Source: Hemileia vastatrix (taxonomy: Eukaryota > Basidiomycota > Pucciniomycetes > Pucciniales > Zaghouaniaceae). Taken from it: a DNA stretch of 64,000 bases. Both the position numbers and the translations under genes were made by a program. The notes under the pieces were generated by a model that had not been told where the DNA came from, made no database searches, and saw nothing but the letters and a program-made list of their open reading frames with translations. The stretch covers positions 14,274,683 through 14,338,682 of the forward strand of contig JASXTE010000002.1 of NCBI GenBank assembly GCA_030280995.1, read 5' to 3'. The first letter of the stretch is position 1, and every line of letters starts with the position of its first letter. This document shows, piece after piece, positions 38,021-49,988 of the stretch.

Positions 38021-41000
38021 TCAAAACATTCCTTTTTTGTGCTCGACAGTAGCTGCATGTCCAATTATTGCATCTTTCTTAATCACAATTTGAGTTGCTT
38101 TGGGTACTCTTACTAACCGACAATGCACTTGTGGGAAAAGCTCATATGGATCCTTTGATGTTTCTTCTGGACAGAGCTCTTTGAAAGGACTTACTATTAA
38201 ATATATTTGATCATTCTCTTCCTTTGATCTGAAAAGATCATCAATTTGCCCAAACTGGCTATCTTTTCCATAGTAGAATTCAATTTTTGAATTAGCAACG
38301 TGTCGATGGTAACTAGTAAACCTCTTTCCATGTATCAATATGCTTGCTACATTTTCAACTAACCGATCCCCACTTTTCTCCAATGGTGTTAAAGCCCGTC
38401 TTGAAGTTTCTTTTCCCATTTGTGCCCTTACCCATTTAGTAAATAATGCCATACTTAGATGGATCCATTTGTTTTGTTTATCGAGATCAATATGGATTTT
38501 TTTATTCTCACATTGATCATTATCTTCAGCTTCACCAAGATCTAATACCCTAGACTTCCGATACCAATGTTTGAGCATTGTTAGCGGTATCTCTCCTGTG
38601 GTAAATATTAATAAATTAGCACAGCTGAGTTTTTAAATCATTTCTTACAAACATTACATACGTGGATGGTGATTGTTTGGAATTTCAGATAATATATGAT
38701 TCACCCGCTCTCCAGACCAAGTAGCTGTACCTGATGGTGGACCAAGACGCTTTATCATTTCAGGATAATGTTGAGTGATATGCAGATTTGGCTTTGCATT
38801 AATATTCTTTCAACCCTCTTCAAGGCACTCACGATACTCTAACAGAAATTGATCTAGATCTTTAAGCTCATTAGTCTGTATATTTTTTAATGTCAAAAAA
38901 TTGGTGATCGAGCATAATGTTACAAGTGACTTGAGAAGATAATATTCTCTTGGTTTATCAGCTGAGGAAGCTGAAGATTCAGATTCTTTAAATTTTTCAA
39001 ACCAAAGGGGTATAAGTGACAAAGGGTAGTAGAGAGTATACAGCATGTGCCATTCTGCTGCCTTGAGGGATCCTGCCTTTTTAGATCCTACTGATTTTGG
39101 AACTTGTGTTAGCCAGGAAGGTCTTCTTACTTGATCAATCATCTTCCATACAACCTGTAGCTCTGCTGCTGTGATTCGTGGATTACTACTACCTTCATTT
39201 TCTTTCTCCTTACCTTTCCTTTTATTTTCTTCATCTCTAGCTGTCTCATTTGATGAGTGAGATCCTTCACTCTGTGATATGCTAATGCTTCTTTGCCTTA
39301 AGTTATACAATGAATTCCTACTGTCACTGCTGTGAGACTGTATTGAGGCCACATCGCTATATGGAGGAATAAATTTGGAGCTGGATGACCTACTCTGGCT
39401 TCTTGATCGATTTGTTCCCAATCCTTCATTATCTAGTCCATGATGACTTGATGACTGTCTTGAACTCATAAGTCTTTGCCGCTTGTGCTGTCTCGTGTGT
39501 CCTGTATCATCATCATCATTATTTGTGGTGCTTAAGCTACTTCTACGTTTTTTCGAATGTTTGTGCAGTGAAGTATCAGAAAAGAAATCATCATCTTCTT
39601 CTCTTACATGCCAATTTTTATCCTTTTCCAGCTTTCTTTCTAGATCTTTTGCTGCATTTTGGATTTGAAAATAGCTTAGACTGTGATCTTTTAGGTTGCC
39701 AAGCATATGTGAATGCATAACATCAATTGAGCAATATTCAGTTGGACGCCAATATTCAAGGTTATTCAGCTCACTCCATTGTACCCCATGATTCCGAACA
39801 ATTGATACACGCTCCCAATGTGACTTAGAATTTTTCTACTTTGTTGCCCAGCACATATGATCCTCATGATTCTGTAATGAAAAATTTTCCACATTCTTTT
39901 AACTAATTTCATCTTTAGAGATATTACAGAAAGAGCAGAACATTTTTGCAGATTGACTCGAAAAGCCAGCCAATTTTCGTATTGCAGGAATGTCACCTAT
40001 CAAAGAGAACAATGCAACTCTTAATTTCCGGCCTCGTGGATAAAGATGTGTCTTTTCAATCAATATACCATCCCATAGAGTTTGTAGATCATTAACCAGT
40101 GGTTTTAGAAGGTGATTAAGCTGTTCACTTGTGGGTTCTGTTGGTCCGGGTATAATAGAATACAAAAAAAGATTTTCCATTTTGTATCTATCTTCTTGAG
40201 GTAGGTTCATACACACCATCATAATATTGCCTACAGACTTCTGATGACCTCCAATCCTATTGCCACCAGGCCTAAACCAGTCGACATATAAAGTAAACAT
40301 TAAGTTGCCTGAAGTTATCGTATATTCATCATCATTGCTATCCAGAGCTGGAGTGGTTATGGGAATGTTTTTCCAAATTGAACCATCACAAACATCCTTC
40401 ATCAAATCACACTCTACACTTTCTGCCACAGGGGTTTTCTTCTCAATCAGAAGCTCAGATTTGAACAGTTTGATCTTTTCCTTAAGCCAGTCGATAAAAG
40501 AATGGTGATGAAATGTTTTAAGAGATAAGTATTTTACATGTTCTTGATGTTCCTCCATCAAATACAGCCTTTCATCACATTTAACTGCAACTTGTCCTGC
40601 TCCAAACATTTTTAAATAGCGCTTTGATGATGAAAGAAACGGTTGATTGCAACATAGTATAGATAGTTGAGATTCAGAGCTATACTCATAAAGAGCAAAG
40701 CATTTAGGACAGCATGTTTTAGTGAAAAATGATTGATTGAGCTTTAATCAACTAAAAACTGTATCTATCAAGCGTGGGACCAGGCGGACAATGCTATCAG
40801 AATCCAGTATTCCACTATCACCTAGAAGTTTGAGCTTCTTAATTTCTTCATCCAAAAATTGAGTACAACCTTCTTTGCTCAAATGATGAATCAGAGAAAG
40901 CTTTGCTGCCTGCCACATAATTATTTGGCTATACCGTTCCCCAAGATTTGAGTTTCTAGAGACTGTTGAAGATACTTCTGCCCCCAATAGCAACTGCCCC

Positions 41001-41279
41001 TATGTAATAAATCATTGAAACATCATAAAGACTTTAATTCTAACATTGAACTATAGATATACAGCTTACTGTTTCTGTGGAGCGGGAACTTCCAATGTTA
41101 AGTGGATTGTTGGAAGAAATAACCATCTGGGCCTTCCTATTTCTTTCCTCTTGATGTTTTGCATAAGAATTAGAGCTTTTGAAAGCCATACCAACTTCAA
41201 AGGACCCAGAAGAAGTTTGATACTTTCTATTGACACATCCAAGATCTTGACATTGACATACATGAAAAAATTGAGGCAT
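38021..41279 (-). pseudogene. Plavaka/CMC-type (Tnp2-like) transposase, E2 copy
   Basis: The DDE transposase that would cut and join the element ends. Exons 41279-41070, 40999-38662 and 38595-38021, with introns of 70 and 66 nt, give one frame of 1,041 codons. Landmarks: zinc-ribbon-like Cys pairs (FHVCQCQDLGC; TKTCCPKCFALY; LCCNQPF); TLYVDWFRPGGNRIGGHQ with a probable first Asp near residue 310; NLPQEDRYKMEN; IIPGPTEPTSEQLNHLL; SLIGDIPAIRKLAGF; FCSFC; SIDVMHSHMLGNLKDH; a Ser/Arg-rich linker; LKAAEWHMLY; and SGERVNHIL, whose Glu near 834 is the probable last catalytic residue. Stops in E2: TGA after DTVFS, TAA after KDEIS, TAG after CWATK, TGA after CLEEG. The last two are shared with E3. No functional product expected without readthrough. 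Confidence 0.85.
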
Positions 41280-42354
41280 TGTAATTGTGATAATTGTAGG
41301 AATAAGTTAGATATTCGAAGTTACCGATTGAAGGTATTCCTTTTTTTGAAAGGCACTAGCTAATATAAGCTACATTTTTTTATCAAAAGAATATGATGGA
41401 ATATGTGTTGAAATTATTTAAGTTTAAATGTTTAATTTTTAATCGGATAAATTATATATTAATTTAAAGTTATGCAGTCTACTTTATTTGTATTCTGTAT
41501 ACTCTCTGCATTTGTACAACAATGCATGCATGTTTATCAGAATATTTTCTATCATAGAAAAAATTCTGTTGTACGCACAAGCATCTTAATTATTTTTCCA
41601 TCAAATGCCTTCTGAGTTATATCTAACTACCCTATAATTATTTGATTTTGATAAAAATTCTTAGTTATGGACTATAAGAAAAGTAATCCATATTTTTAAC
41701 ATAATTATTTAAAAAATTACCCCAAAAATCAAAGTTAAACCCAATAATAAGGTTAATATTTTGTAAAAAACAATCACAAACATATTTCTTTCACTTTGAA
41801 AATTGGTCTGTACTAGGTAGAATTTTCTATAAAGAAAAAATCAAAAAAACTCAAATAATAGATGCTACAAAAGTGTAAACCTTAAAGAATTACATAAAAG
41901 CTGAAACCTTGTATAACTTTTCATACATAAATGTGATGAAGTGACACTCTAGTCTATTTATTCAGGTTGAAAAAAATTACTCAATAGAATATGTATTACT
42001 ATCATATTGGACCAAAAATAATTTTTTGGTAATCAAAAAATGAACATAGCCTCACATTTAACAAATTATTTTTGTGGAAGAATTTTTTGAAAAGAAAAAA
42101 AAATCTGTTTCTTAAATGAGTCTGCTTTTATCACATAATCATTCTCTTTATTTTATACCATTCCTTTTGAGTTCAAGTTGCATATAAAAATATAATTTAT
42201 GCATATTATAATTCCATAAAGTCGAAATATTTCTTATTCATAATTTTTGTGATATTTCTCCTTAAATCAACTTTGATCATAAAGTTTTGGAGCTCAACAA
42301 TTTATCCTTCCTCTTTGTTTAATTTAATTGAACACTTTCTTAATCTAATTATTT
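41280..42354. other. Divergent AT-rich promoter region (E2)
   Basis: Between the divergently transcribed transposase (minus) and the 339-aa unknown gene (plus). AT-rich, no ORF; presumably holds both promoters. Mirror in E3 at 55703-56778. Confidence 0.5.
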
Positions 42355-43476
42355 ATGAACCCTAGTAGCTCTTACTTTCCTCATGGAAACCTGCCCACAA
42401 ACACAAGAACACTTAATAGAATTTTTAATGAGACTTTGCCTCCATTCAATTCTCACTTTTGTAGATCTATACACAATTTTTGTCGTTCACTTTTGGATAT
42501 GTCACCAGAATCAAATGGATGGAAACAAAACCCTACTGAAGAGCAATTAGACATATTTTCATCATTCGACATGAATTCTTGAAACATTGCCTTTGAACTA
42601 CCTCATCCAGAATCAAATTCAGCGGTTTCGGAAAAGTTTCCACCAATTTTCCGTGAATCTTTTATTGAGCATCTTTGCATGTGTGGTTTCCCAGGATCAA
42701 CTTTCGCTTGGAACCTAGATTGGTTTTACAAATGGAACCAGGTCTTGGCAAATATTCTCATTAAACACTGGGACAATGCCTTAAAAACCAATAATTTGAT
42801 TGCATATCCAATTGACTCAACTCAAATTAGCTTCTCAAATCAAATAGGAGTTCTTCACCGTTGGTTTTTAGGTCATGCTGATAGATTAAGACTTGGGAAG
42901 GATTCTCATAGCTCTCAAGAAATAATCAAAGTGAGAAAGCATAAATATAGAATAAAAAAAAAAGTATGAAAATCCCTTTTTTTTCAACCGTTTTTATTTA
43001 TGATCTTTATTTCAAATAACAAAGATTCTTAGAATTCAGTTAACTGAACTAAACTTCTTAAACAACTTCCACATTGTGAAACTTATCACAACCTTTTCAC
43101 AAACATCAAGTGTTGTTCAGACACCGAAATTGATAATGATGGATTGTTAAGACGTATCTTAATGCAATGGAGGTCTGAAGATTTTTCTAAAGTTGCACAA
43201 TATCTTGACCAACAACACTTTGATATTCGAGATAATTCAACCAACTCTGGAAGTGTGCTAAAGGACTTGGCCTTGTACAAAAGAATCAGTTTGGTTTCAA
43301 CATTATCCCCTAACCTTAATCCTTCTCATGTCCCCCGGGGTTTGCCGAATGACTGTTATTCTCCCTTATATCTTGCATCTCTAAATCCTCAACAACTCAG
43401 ACTTTTAAATCCTCAAAATACCATAAATTTACCTGCTCTCCTTGAAATTCTTTCTTCCTCTAATGTGAGTGATTGA
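42355..43476 (+). pseudogene. Unknown 339-aa gene, E2 copy (two stops)
   Basis: Exons 42355-42930 and 43033-43476, split by a GTGAGA...TTCTTAG intron of 102 nt, have the same coding lengths as the intact E3 copy. TGA at 42580-42582 (E3 has TGC) and TGA at 43045-43047 (E3 has CAA) inactivate it. The last 17 bases overlap the 3' end of the convergent SNF2 gene. Confidence 0.75.
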
Positions 43477-45888
43477 CAAACTCCCTTAATAATAGGTTTG
43501 CACACTCATACTCCTCATTTCCACTGTTTGGGACACTTAGCCTTGAAAACAAAAACATAATTTTAATGATTACTATTATCATTAAAATTTATAGAAATGA
43601 AATTTGGCTTACATTGTTAGCTCCATTTTTTTCCTTTGAATCTTATACATGCTGAATTCTATACTTCCTTTTACAAAATAATTCAAAACATTTACTTCAT
43701 TTTGCTGCCCCATTCTATACAGCCGATCAACAGCCTGTTGCTCAACTGCTGGATTCCAATTTGGCTCCTATTTCAACATTGAAAATATAAAAAATTTAAT
43801 ATTTTTGTTCTTAATATGAAATAAAAGAAATTGAGCTCACCATTATATATACATTTTGAGCACACCTGAGATCTATACCCACTCCTGCAGCCTGAATCGT
43901 TCCAACCAAAACTTGGCAATTTTTATTAAAATGGAATTCATGCATATTTTTGTCTCGCTTTGTCCTGCTGAGTTCACCAGTAAGCTGGGTATACCTAATA
44001 TTGTGGTCATCTAAAGCCATTTTTATTCTATTTTGAAATATTAGAAAATTGTTTTTAATAAGCCAACACAATTTTGTAAAACAATTCATTATAGAATCAC
44101 TTACATCTGCAAAAAGTCTGAAAAGTTGGAGAATATAACAGCTTTTGGAAAATTTATATCCCTTTCACCAGACAAAAAGTTTTTTAAGTGGCCTATAAGA
44201 TGACAAATCTTTGCGGAATGCTGCCAGGTGAAATCAAAAGTTGGAGTTTCATCCAGATTTTTGTAGATTGGATGGTTGCAGAATTTTCTTAAAATCATCA
44301 GCTCTCTTAGAAACTCAGATGAGTCCCAAGGGAAGTCAGTGCTTCTGGAGGGCCCATATCGCTCAGTGAATCCTTCTTGAAGCACATCAAGCTTAGACCT
44401 CCATGGATCTGCTAATTGAACCGATATCCCCCTTTGAATCTTTTTTGGAAGAGACAAAATTGCATCCTTTGTTCTACGTAGGCTTATGACTTTTATTAAG
44501 TGATTGATTGATTCAATAGAATTAGCCTTTCCTTTTTGCAAACCTGGAAAAAGGAAATTCTTCCATAACCAGTCTTCTTGCCACTTTTCGATTCTAAGAA
44601 AAAATATGAGACTTTGAAGGTCAGTGGGCCTGTTCTGAAGTGGAGTTCCAGTCAAGCATAGTTGGTGTTGGGATTCCAAGTCAAATATTGTTTGAGCCCT
44701 CTGCGAGTAAGGATTTTTAATGTAACTAAAAGAATATTTATAAAAATTGATTATAAAAATTAAGTTTTAAGTTTTAGATATAGAAATGGGCACTAACTGA
44801 GCTTCATCTAAAACAACTCTATACCAAAAGAGCATTTGAGTCACCGGTATCTTTTTTTGGCTTTGATTTTTTGACATCGTTGGGCTAGCTATTTCATAGG
44901 TCGTTAAAACAATAGCAGTGTCCTGTAGCTCATTGACATTAGTATTTTGACAATCCTTCCCATAAAGAGCCTTGAAAGGAAGGGCATTATCTTCAAAGTG
45001 CACACTTATTTCATTGATCCAATTCGATAGTGTTGCCAGGGGGCATATAATCAGTGTGGTTGAACTCCGATTAATACCTTCTTGATTTTCTGATACCTGG
45101 AATTGTCTTGCTTCACCTTGAGTTGCACTTATAAGAGAAAGAGTTGAAAGTGTCTTTCCCAAACCCATATCATCAGCAAGTATTGACCCGTTTCCTTCAG
45201 GCGTTAATTGATTGTTAGGAAACTGATCTTTATAGTCATTGAATCCAGTTCTAAGCCAATGGTTGTCCTGGTGCCTCCACATGATATCCAACTTTTCCTT
45301 TAACATTTGTTCATTGTCAATCATAAAATTTATTGCTTGAAGTTGATGTGTTTTGAGAACTGTTTTGATTCCTCGGATAAGTTGATCAGCTTTCCAATCT
45401 TGAGTACTCTGAGATATTTGGAAAGAGCCTTCAAAAATTACATGCGGGATATTAAAAAAGATAGTGGAGTCGTAGTTCAGGATTGGACATAAATCGATTT
45501 GTGCAGAAGAAAATGCTTCTTTAGCAAGACTGATTAGTGTACTTGAAGAAAAGAGGCATCCTTAAAGTTGATACTGATTACCAAAAACTGGAACCAAGTA
45601 AGCATGAAAATTGAAAGGCTTCATAGGATTCAAGGCACTTCTTTGGTTTAAATGGTGAGATCCAGAGCCAATGTCACCCAATAGTGGTCCAATGTGCTGA
45701 CTCTGCACTTGAGAAAGATTACCGACAAGGGTTGGTTTTCTTTCTTCAAATAGTCCAAAAATATGAACATTCGAATGGCCTCGCTGTAAAATTGTGGGGG
45801 TCGGTGAGTTTTGAAATCTTGAAATTACATTCATATAAATTTGATCGATTTTTATTGAGAACTGTCCAACACATCTGAGACTTGACAT
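43460..45888 (-). CDS. SNF2-family ATPase, Rad5/HLTF-like, E2 copy (intact)
   Basis: ATP-driven DNA translocase expected to remodel chromatin or protein-DNA complexes in the nucleus. Six exons: 45888-45582, 45518-44798, 44725-44105, 44027-43841, 43767-43613, 43541-43460. All introns are GT-AG, 63-77 nt, and total coding length is 2,073 nt, exactly 690 residues plus TAG. Motifs: Walker A DDMGLGKT near 218-225; DEAH at 340-343, which forms only after the 72-nt intron is removed; LTGTPLQN near 367-374; helicase C QAAGVGIDL; and VDRLYRMGQQ near 626-635. The N-terminal 160 residues are not recognised, and no RING or bromodomain is seen. The TAA at 45562-45564 lies inside intron 1. It overlaps the convergent unknown gene by 17 bp. 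Kinetoplastid JBP2 fuses a TET/JBP domain to an SNF2 domain, so carrying both on one element is suggestive. Confidence 0.88.
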
Positions 45889-46743
45889 ATTAAGTAAGAA
45901 TAGTATCTGAAGATAGTGGTTGTTAAAAGATGAATTGAAGCAAAAAATGAAGAATCAGTTTTGAATAAAACGACAAAATAACTTTTTAGCATATGCTATG
46001 CTAAGCTCATAATTCGTTCACATGTATTATTATTATCTTTTTAATAAATATTGGAAGTAAATCAATGATAACTGAAATGAATAATATGGCTTAAAAATAA
46101 ATCTTGAGCCTATAGAGTAAATTTTGGTTTGTGGAGGAAGAAAAATTTTCTCAATAAAAATGTGCTTTATTGTTACATTATAATCACAAAATAGATTAAT
46201 TTCACTCTTATTACACTTATTTATGTTTCTGTCTAATAGTAAAATGCTTTAGATGTCAGTTCAAAATCCAAATTGAAACTACTACCTAGAACGATGTCTT
46301 GATACTAACATACTTTTTGTAAGTCTTTGGAAAGACACTTATGGTGATCTCAATAATATTAAAATTGATTTGAATTGTATGTTTTATCAAATATCTATGT
46401 AGTCTAGTGTAATAATTGAGATACTACAGTTTAACCTTCTGTTACCAACTTGGCAAGAAAATATATGTAGATATTCTTAGAACGAATATCAAATTTTGCT
46501 TTCCACAAGATGGGAAAGTGAATATTATGATATGTTAAGTGATATGTTCAAGCTTTGCTCAATCTGTGCTCAGCTCAAAATCAAAGTAATCACCAAGCTC
46601 CAAGAAACCTGTGATTGAGTTTGGTTGAACCTAGGTCTAACTGATTACCAAATCTTTGTCCAATTAATTTAAATCTGGTTTCACAATGAACTCCCAACAG
46701 CCTTCCAACAGCTTTCCAACCACTTCCCAACATTTTTAAATGA
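45889..46743. other. SNF2-end subterminal region (E2)
   Basis: Promoter side of the SNF2 gene and element end. It holds four short tandem units of the form (C/T)TTCCAACAGC at 46690-46732, next to the terminal repeat, and TGAGCTCAAAATCAAAG-like sequence near 46570. No ORF. Confidence 0.55.
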
Positions 46744-46783
46744 GGGGTATTGCTAGCAATACCCCCCCAAATTTTCTGTGGTG
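46744..46783 (-). repeat. Terminal inverted repeat, E2 SNF2 end
   Basis: Inverted match to 19825-19864; dyad at 46744-46765, terminus CTGTGGTG at 46776-46783. Followed by ATA on the plus strand. Confidence 0.85.
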
Positions 46784-49700
46784 ATACTCTCTTTTTTGCT
46801 TATTCTTTATTTTTGATGGATTATCCCTTTTACTGCAGGATTTTTGCAGGTGATGAAGTTCTAATTATGTTACTTGTCACTTTTTATGTTTTTTCAAATA
46901 TCTATTTTCTGGAATGAGGTGTTATTAACATGTATAGAGCTGGTAAATCAAGGGGTTCATTGGGGAAATTATTGTGTATAAAAGGAGTGGGTTTTTGGTC
47001 TTGTTTTCTACATTCTTTATCATCACGATCAAACATATAACCAATACAATGACAATACATATCAATAGAGATTATAATTTCTTTGAATAGTGTCTGAATT
47101 ATTACATCTATTTTTCTACCAACTATAAGATTTTAACCCATTTATAATTAGTGAGATTAAAATTACTGAGACCCTTATATTGAGTTATATTTTAATACTT
47201 ATTGGATTTGTACTACAGTATTCATATAGGAACATTAAAATATTCTAGGAAACTGACCATTCAAGCTAGTATAGATCTCTGTACTTGATATCAGCCTGAC
47301 AAATTTAGTTGTCCAAACTGGATATTTGTGCCTGAAAAAGGTGTACATGCTTGTGTAGGCATGGTTGGTCCATTGAATACATCCATATGAGCTAAAATAA
47401 GCAGAAAAATAAAGCTTATAGGCTATTTAGAGGTTTAAAACTTCTTGTAGACCCATATATATATGATATAACTACATATTTCTCTGAATATGAGGTTTAT
47501 GCATACATATAAGCTTATGTATGTCTATAATTTTTTAATATCACTTAAGATAAGTATATTGTCACTCCATTCGCACCTTAATAAGTATTATGTGTTTATG
47601 TATAAGCTATTTAAACTTCTATGGGTCATTTAATAGTGTAATAAATATATATATAAGCATAATAACCATAATGTTTACTTATAAGCTTTATGCATGTAAG
47701 GTTATATAATTTTCAGAATAAGAAATTCTTAGTACTGGAAATACCTAGGCTGACACTCCCTCACTCAAAATAAACAATAAAAAATTCTTAGACACTTTAA
47801 CAAATAAGTATGAAGTGGATAGAAAGTTAATTTAAACATTTCTATATTGCATATACTGTATTTTACAGTATTATTTGGGTTTAAATTTTTTCAAGAGTTT
47901 TTTAAGATCAGATATTTCATTTTCAGGAATCCACTTGTCATATTCACTTTATTTATTTTTAAACCTGAATAGATGCTCCACTGCCTTTTCTTTAGTAAGG
48001 TTTCTCTTTTTAATTATATTTTCAATTTCTGCTTTTTCAACTATTGGTTCAGGTTGCTATTTATGCCTTCCTTATCTTCTTGGAAATAGAGCAATATCAT
48101 TAGAATGGTATGGTTTTATATGAGAAATAGGAAATATTGGATGTTTTCTATCATATGGTGCATATAATATGACTTCAACAGCATTTTTACCAACCATATT
48201 TTTTACTACAAATGGTGCAATGAATGGATGTTTCAATTCAACATTACCGTTTAAATTTAAATGTATTTTAGAAATCAGAAATTCATCACCCTCTTTGAAA
48301 ATTTTCTCTTTATGGGATTTATCCAATGTTTTCTACTCATACTCAAAATCCTTATTTATACATTCTTGAGCATGCTTTCTGCATAATTGTTGCATTTAAA
48401 AAAAGATTTTATACCTGGATGGATAACCAATCTTAGTAATTTTTTTTGAGTTTTAGCAGGAGTTTTAGGTACATAACCCAACCATAAATCAAATGTCTTT
48501 TTGCCAGTAACAGAATGTACTGTACTATTGTATGCAAACTCTAAACTTGGGATAAGGTTTACTCAATCATGAGTGAATTTATAATTGTCTTCAAACTCAA
48601 GACCAAAGCAAAAAAATTTCTTATCATATCTTCTAAGGTTTGTATCATTCTTTCTGCCAGCCCATCAGTTTGTGGATGGTGTCCTGTAGAAAGTTTTGAT
48701 TGAAACCCTGAAATATCTATAAGTGATGTTCAGAACTCAGAAGTAAATTTTGGAACTCTGAATGAAACTTTTTCTTTGGAAAATCCTTCTATATTTAACA
48801 TTGGTGTCCACCATAAAAAATCTAAGTCCTTTTCAGAAACCACTTTGTGGGTAGGAATAAATTTACACATTTTGTAAATATATCTACAATTAACCAACAG
48901 GAGTTATAACTCTTATTTACTGATATTGGAAAACCTGTTACAAAGTCCATGTTAACTATTTCCCATGGAGATTTTGGTTTCTCAATTTGTTGTAAAAAAC
49001 CAGCTCTCTTTACTGTCAGTCTTTTAGATTTTTGACAAGAATCACATGTTTCAACATATTTTTGAACCTCATCAGATATTTTAATCCACCAACAGTATTT
49101 ATAACTATGTTTAATGTTTTATGGAAGTCAAATTGACCTACTAATATATCATCATGACATATACTTAACATTCACTCCTTCATTGAAGGGGTATTACAAT
49201 TATATTACTTTATATTTTTCTATATTATATTAAACCATCCTCAATGGAAAATTTTCCTTTTTCTAATGTTTCCCTATAATTTTGTGGCAATGTTTATATT
49301 AAAAATTCATTGAAGCATTAGATGGATCATTTAATATTAAAGTAGGTTTACTCAATACAGGATATGAAGCATATTAATCAAGATTTAATTGCATAAATTC
49401 ATCTTCAAGATCTAAAATATAAATTCCATGAATGTTATTAATTTCTGTTTCAGGAACATAAGCAGGATTATCATCATTATTGGGTAGAGGCACTATAGAT
49501 AAAATCTCTACATTAGAATGTAAAGTTCCTGCTCTATGTGTAATAGTCATCCTTCCTCTGTACTTTTGTACAGCCAATTTCCATCTAATCATATGCCTAT
49601 TAGGGGTTTTCATTTTTAAGAGTGACTTAACTGCACTAAAGTCAGTTATTAACTAAAATGATGGGCTTCAAGGTAATAATGTAGCATTTTAAGAGCCCCT

Positions 49701-49948
49701 ACTACTTCAAAGTATTCAAGTTGAGTAGCATCATATTTCAATTCATTACTTCTTAGAGTACGTGAAATATAGCAAATTCTTACTCCTGAATTTTTTTCCT
49801 TTAATAAGTTGTTTTTTATGCAAAGCAGCACCCAAACCAATAAAACTTGCATCAGTATACAAGAAAAATGGTGATTGGAAGTCTGGTAATTCCAAGATGG
49901 GAGCTATCATTATAAATTCTTTCAGCTTATCAAAAGCTTGTTGTTATT
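46784..49948 (-). mobile_element. Ty3-2 remnant: RNase H, integrase C-terminus and LTR
   Basis: On the minus strand: RNase H segments (ELKYDATQLEYFEVVGALKM at 49852-49649; KTPNRHMIRWKLAVQKYRGR at 49613-49374), a stop-ridden integrase core, then the integrase C-terminus (DEFLISKIHLNLNGNVELKH, NAVEVILYAPYDRKHPIFP; 48326-48072) and a chromodomain-like tail. A purine-rich GAGTGAGGGAG precedes TGTCAGCC at 47755, the probable LTR start; LTR-like sequence extends toward 46784. A plus-strand TATAAAAGG at 46977-46985 suggests part of another LTR is also present. Full of stops; dead. Confidence 0.75.
46977..46985 (+). promoter_or_regulatory. TATA box, LTR-like promoter
   Basis: TATAAAAGG followed by AGTGGG and a CT-rich stretch, typical of a retrotransposon LTR. 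Opposite in strand to the Ty3-2 coding remnant, so it may belong to a different LTR. Confidence 0.4.
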
Positions 49949-49988
49949 CACCACAGAAAATTTGGGGGGGTATTGCTAGCGATACCCC
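49949..49988 (+). repeat. Terminal inverted repeat, E3a
   Basis: CACCACAG start with the dyad carrying one A to G change (GCTAGCGATACCCC). Confidence 0.8.

Larger units (their letters stand above)
1..38221. repeat. Giant palindrome 1 (arms about 18.3 kb, spacer 1.5 kb)
   Basis: Arms are 1-18325 and 19825-38221; the spacer 18326-19824 is a Ty3 fragment. The arms are two transposon copies facing each other by their TET ends. The left arm continues outside the window. The right arm is about 70 bp longer from small indels, including extra hairpin sequence near 26.1 kb. Confidence 0.85.
19825..46783 (-). mobile_element. E2: complete 26.96-kb CMC/Plavaka-like DNA transposon
   Basis: Both ends are visible. 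Each is a 40-bp terminal inverted repeat that begins CACCACAG, continues through an A/T run and G7, and ends in a 22-bp perfect dyad centred on GCTAGC. The two ends match at about 38 of 40 positions. Terminal CAC and 3-bp target duplications are typical of the CMC (CACTA/EnSpm/Plavaka) superfamily, and the encoded Tnp2-type transposase agrees. Strand is set by reading from the SNF2 end to the TET end. Cargo: SNF2 ATPase, an unknown 339-aa gene (broken here), transposase (broken), accessory genes A and B (broken), TET/JBP dioxygenase, and several palindrome arrays. The immediate flanks differ (TAT before the SNF2 end, TTT after the TET end on the minus strand), which points to later flank exchange. 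Confidence 0.85.

Noticed and set aside
45307..45492. Plus-strand ORFs opposite the SNF2 and transposase genes (also 39483-39720, 40260-40508, 45684-45878, 61900-62142, 62445-62746, 63142-63432)
   Set aside because: They are antisense shadows of the better supported genes, without start context, motifs or independent conservation.
45562..45564. In-frame TAA truncating the SNF2 protein at 108 aa in both copies
   Set aside because: It lies in a 63-nt GT-AG intron (45581-45519) with a CTAAT-like branch site. Removing it restores the frame, and all six exons then sum to a whole number of codons.
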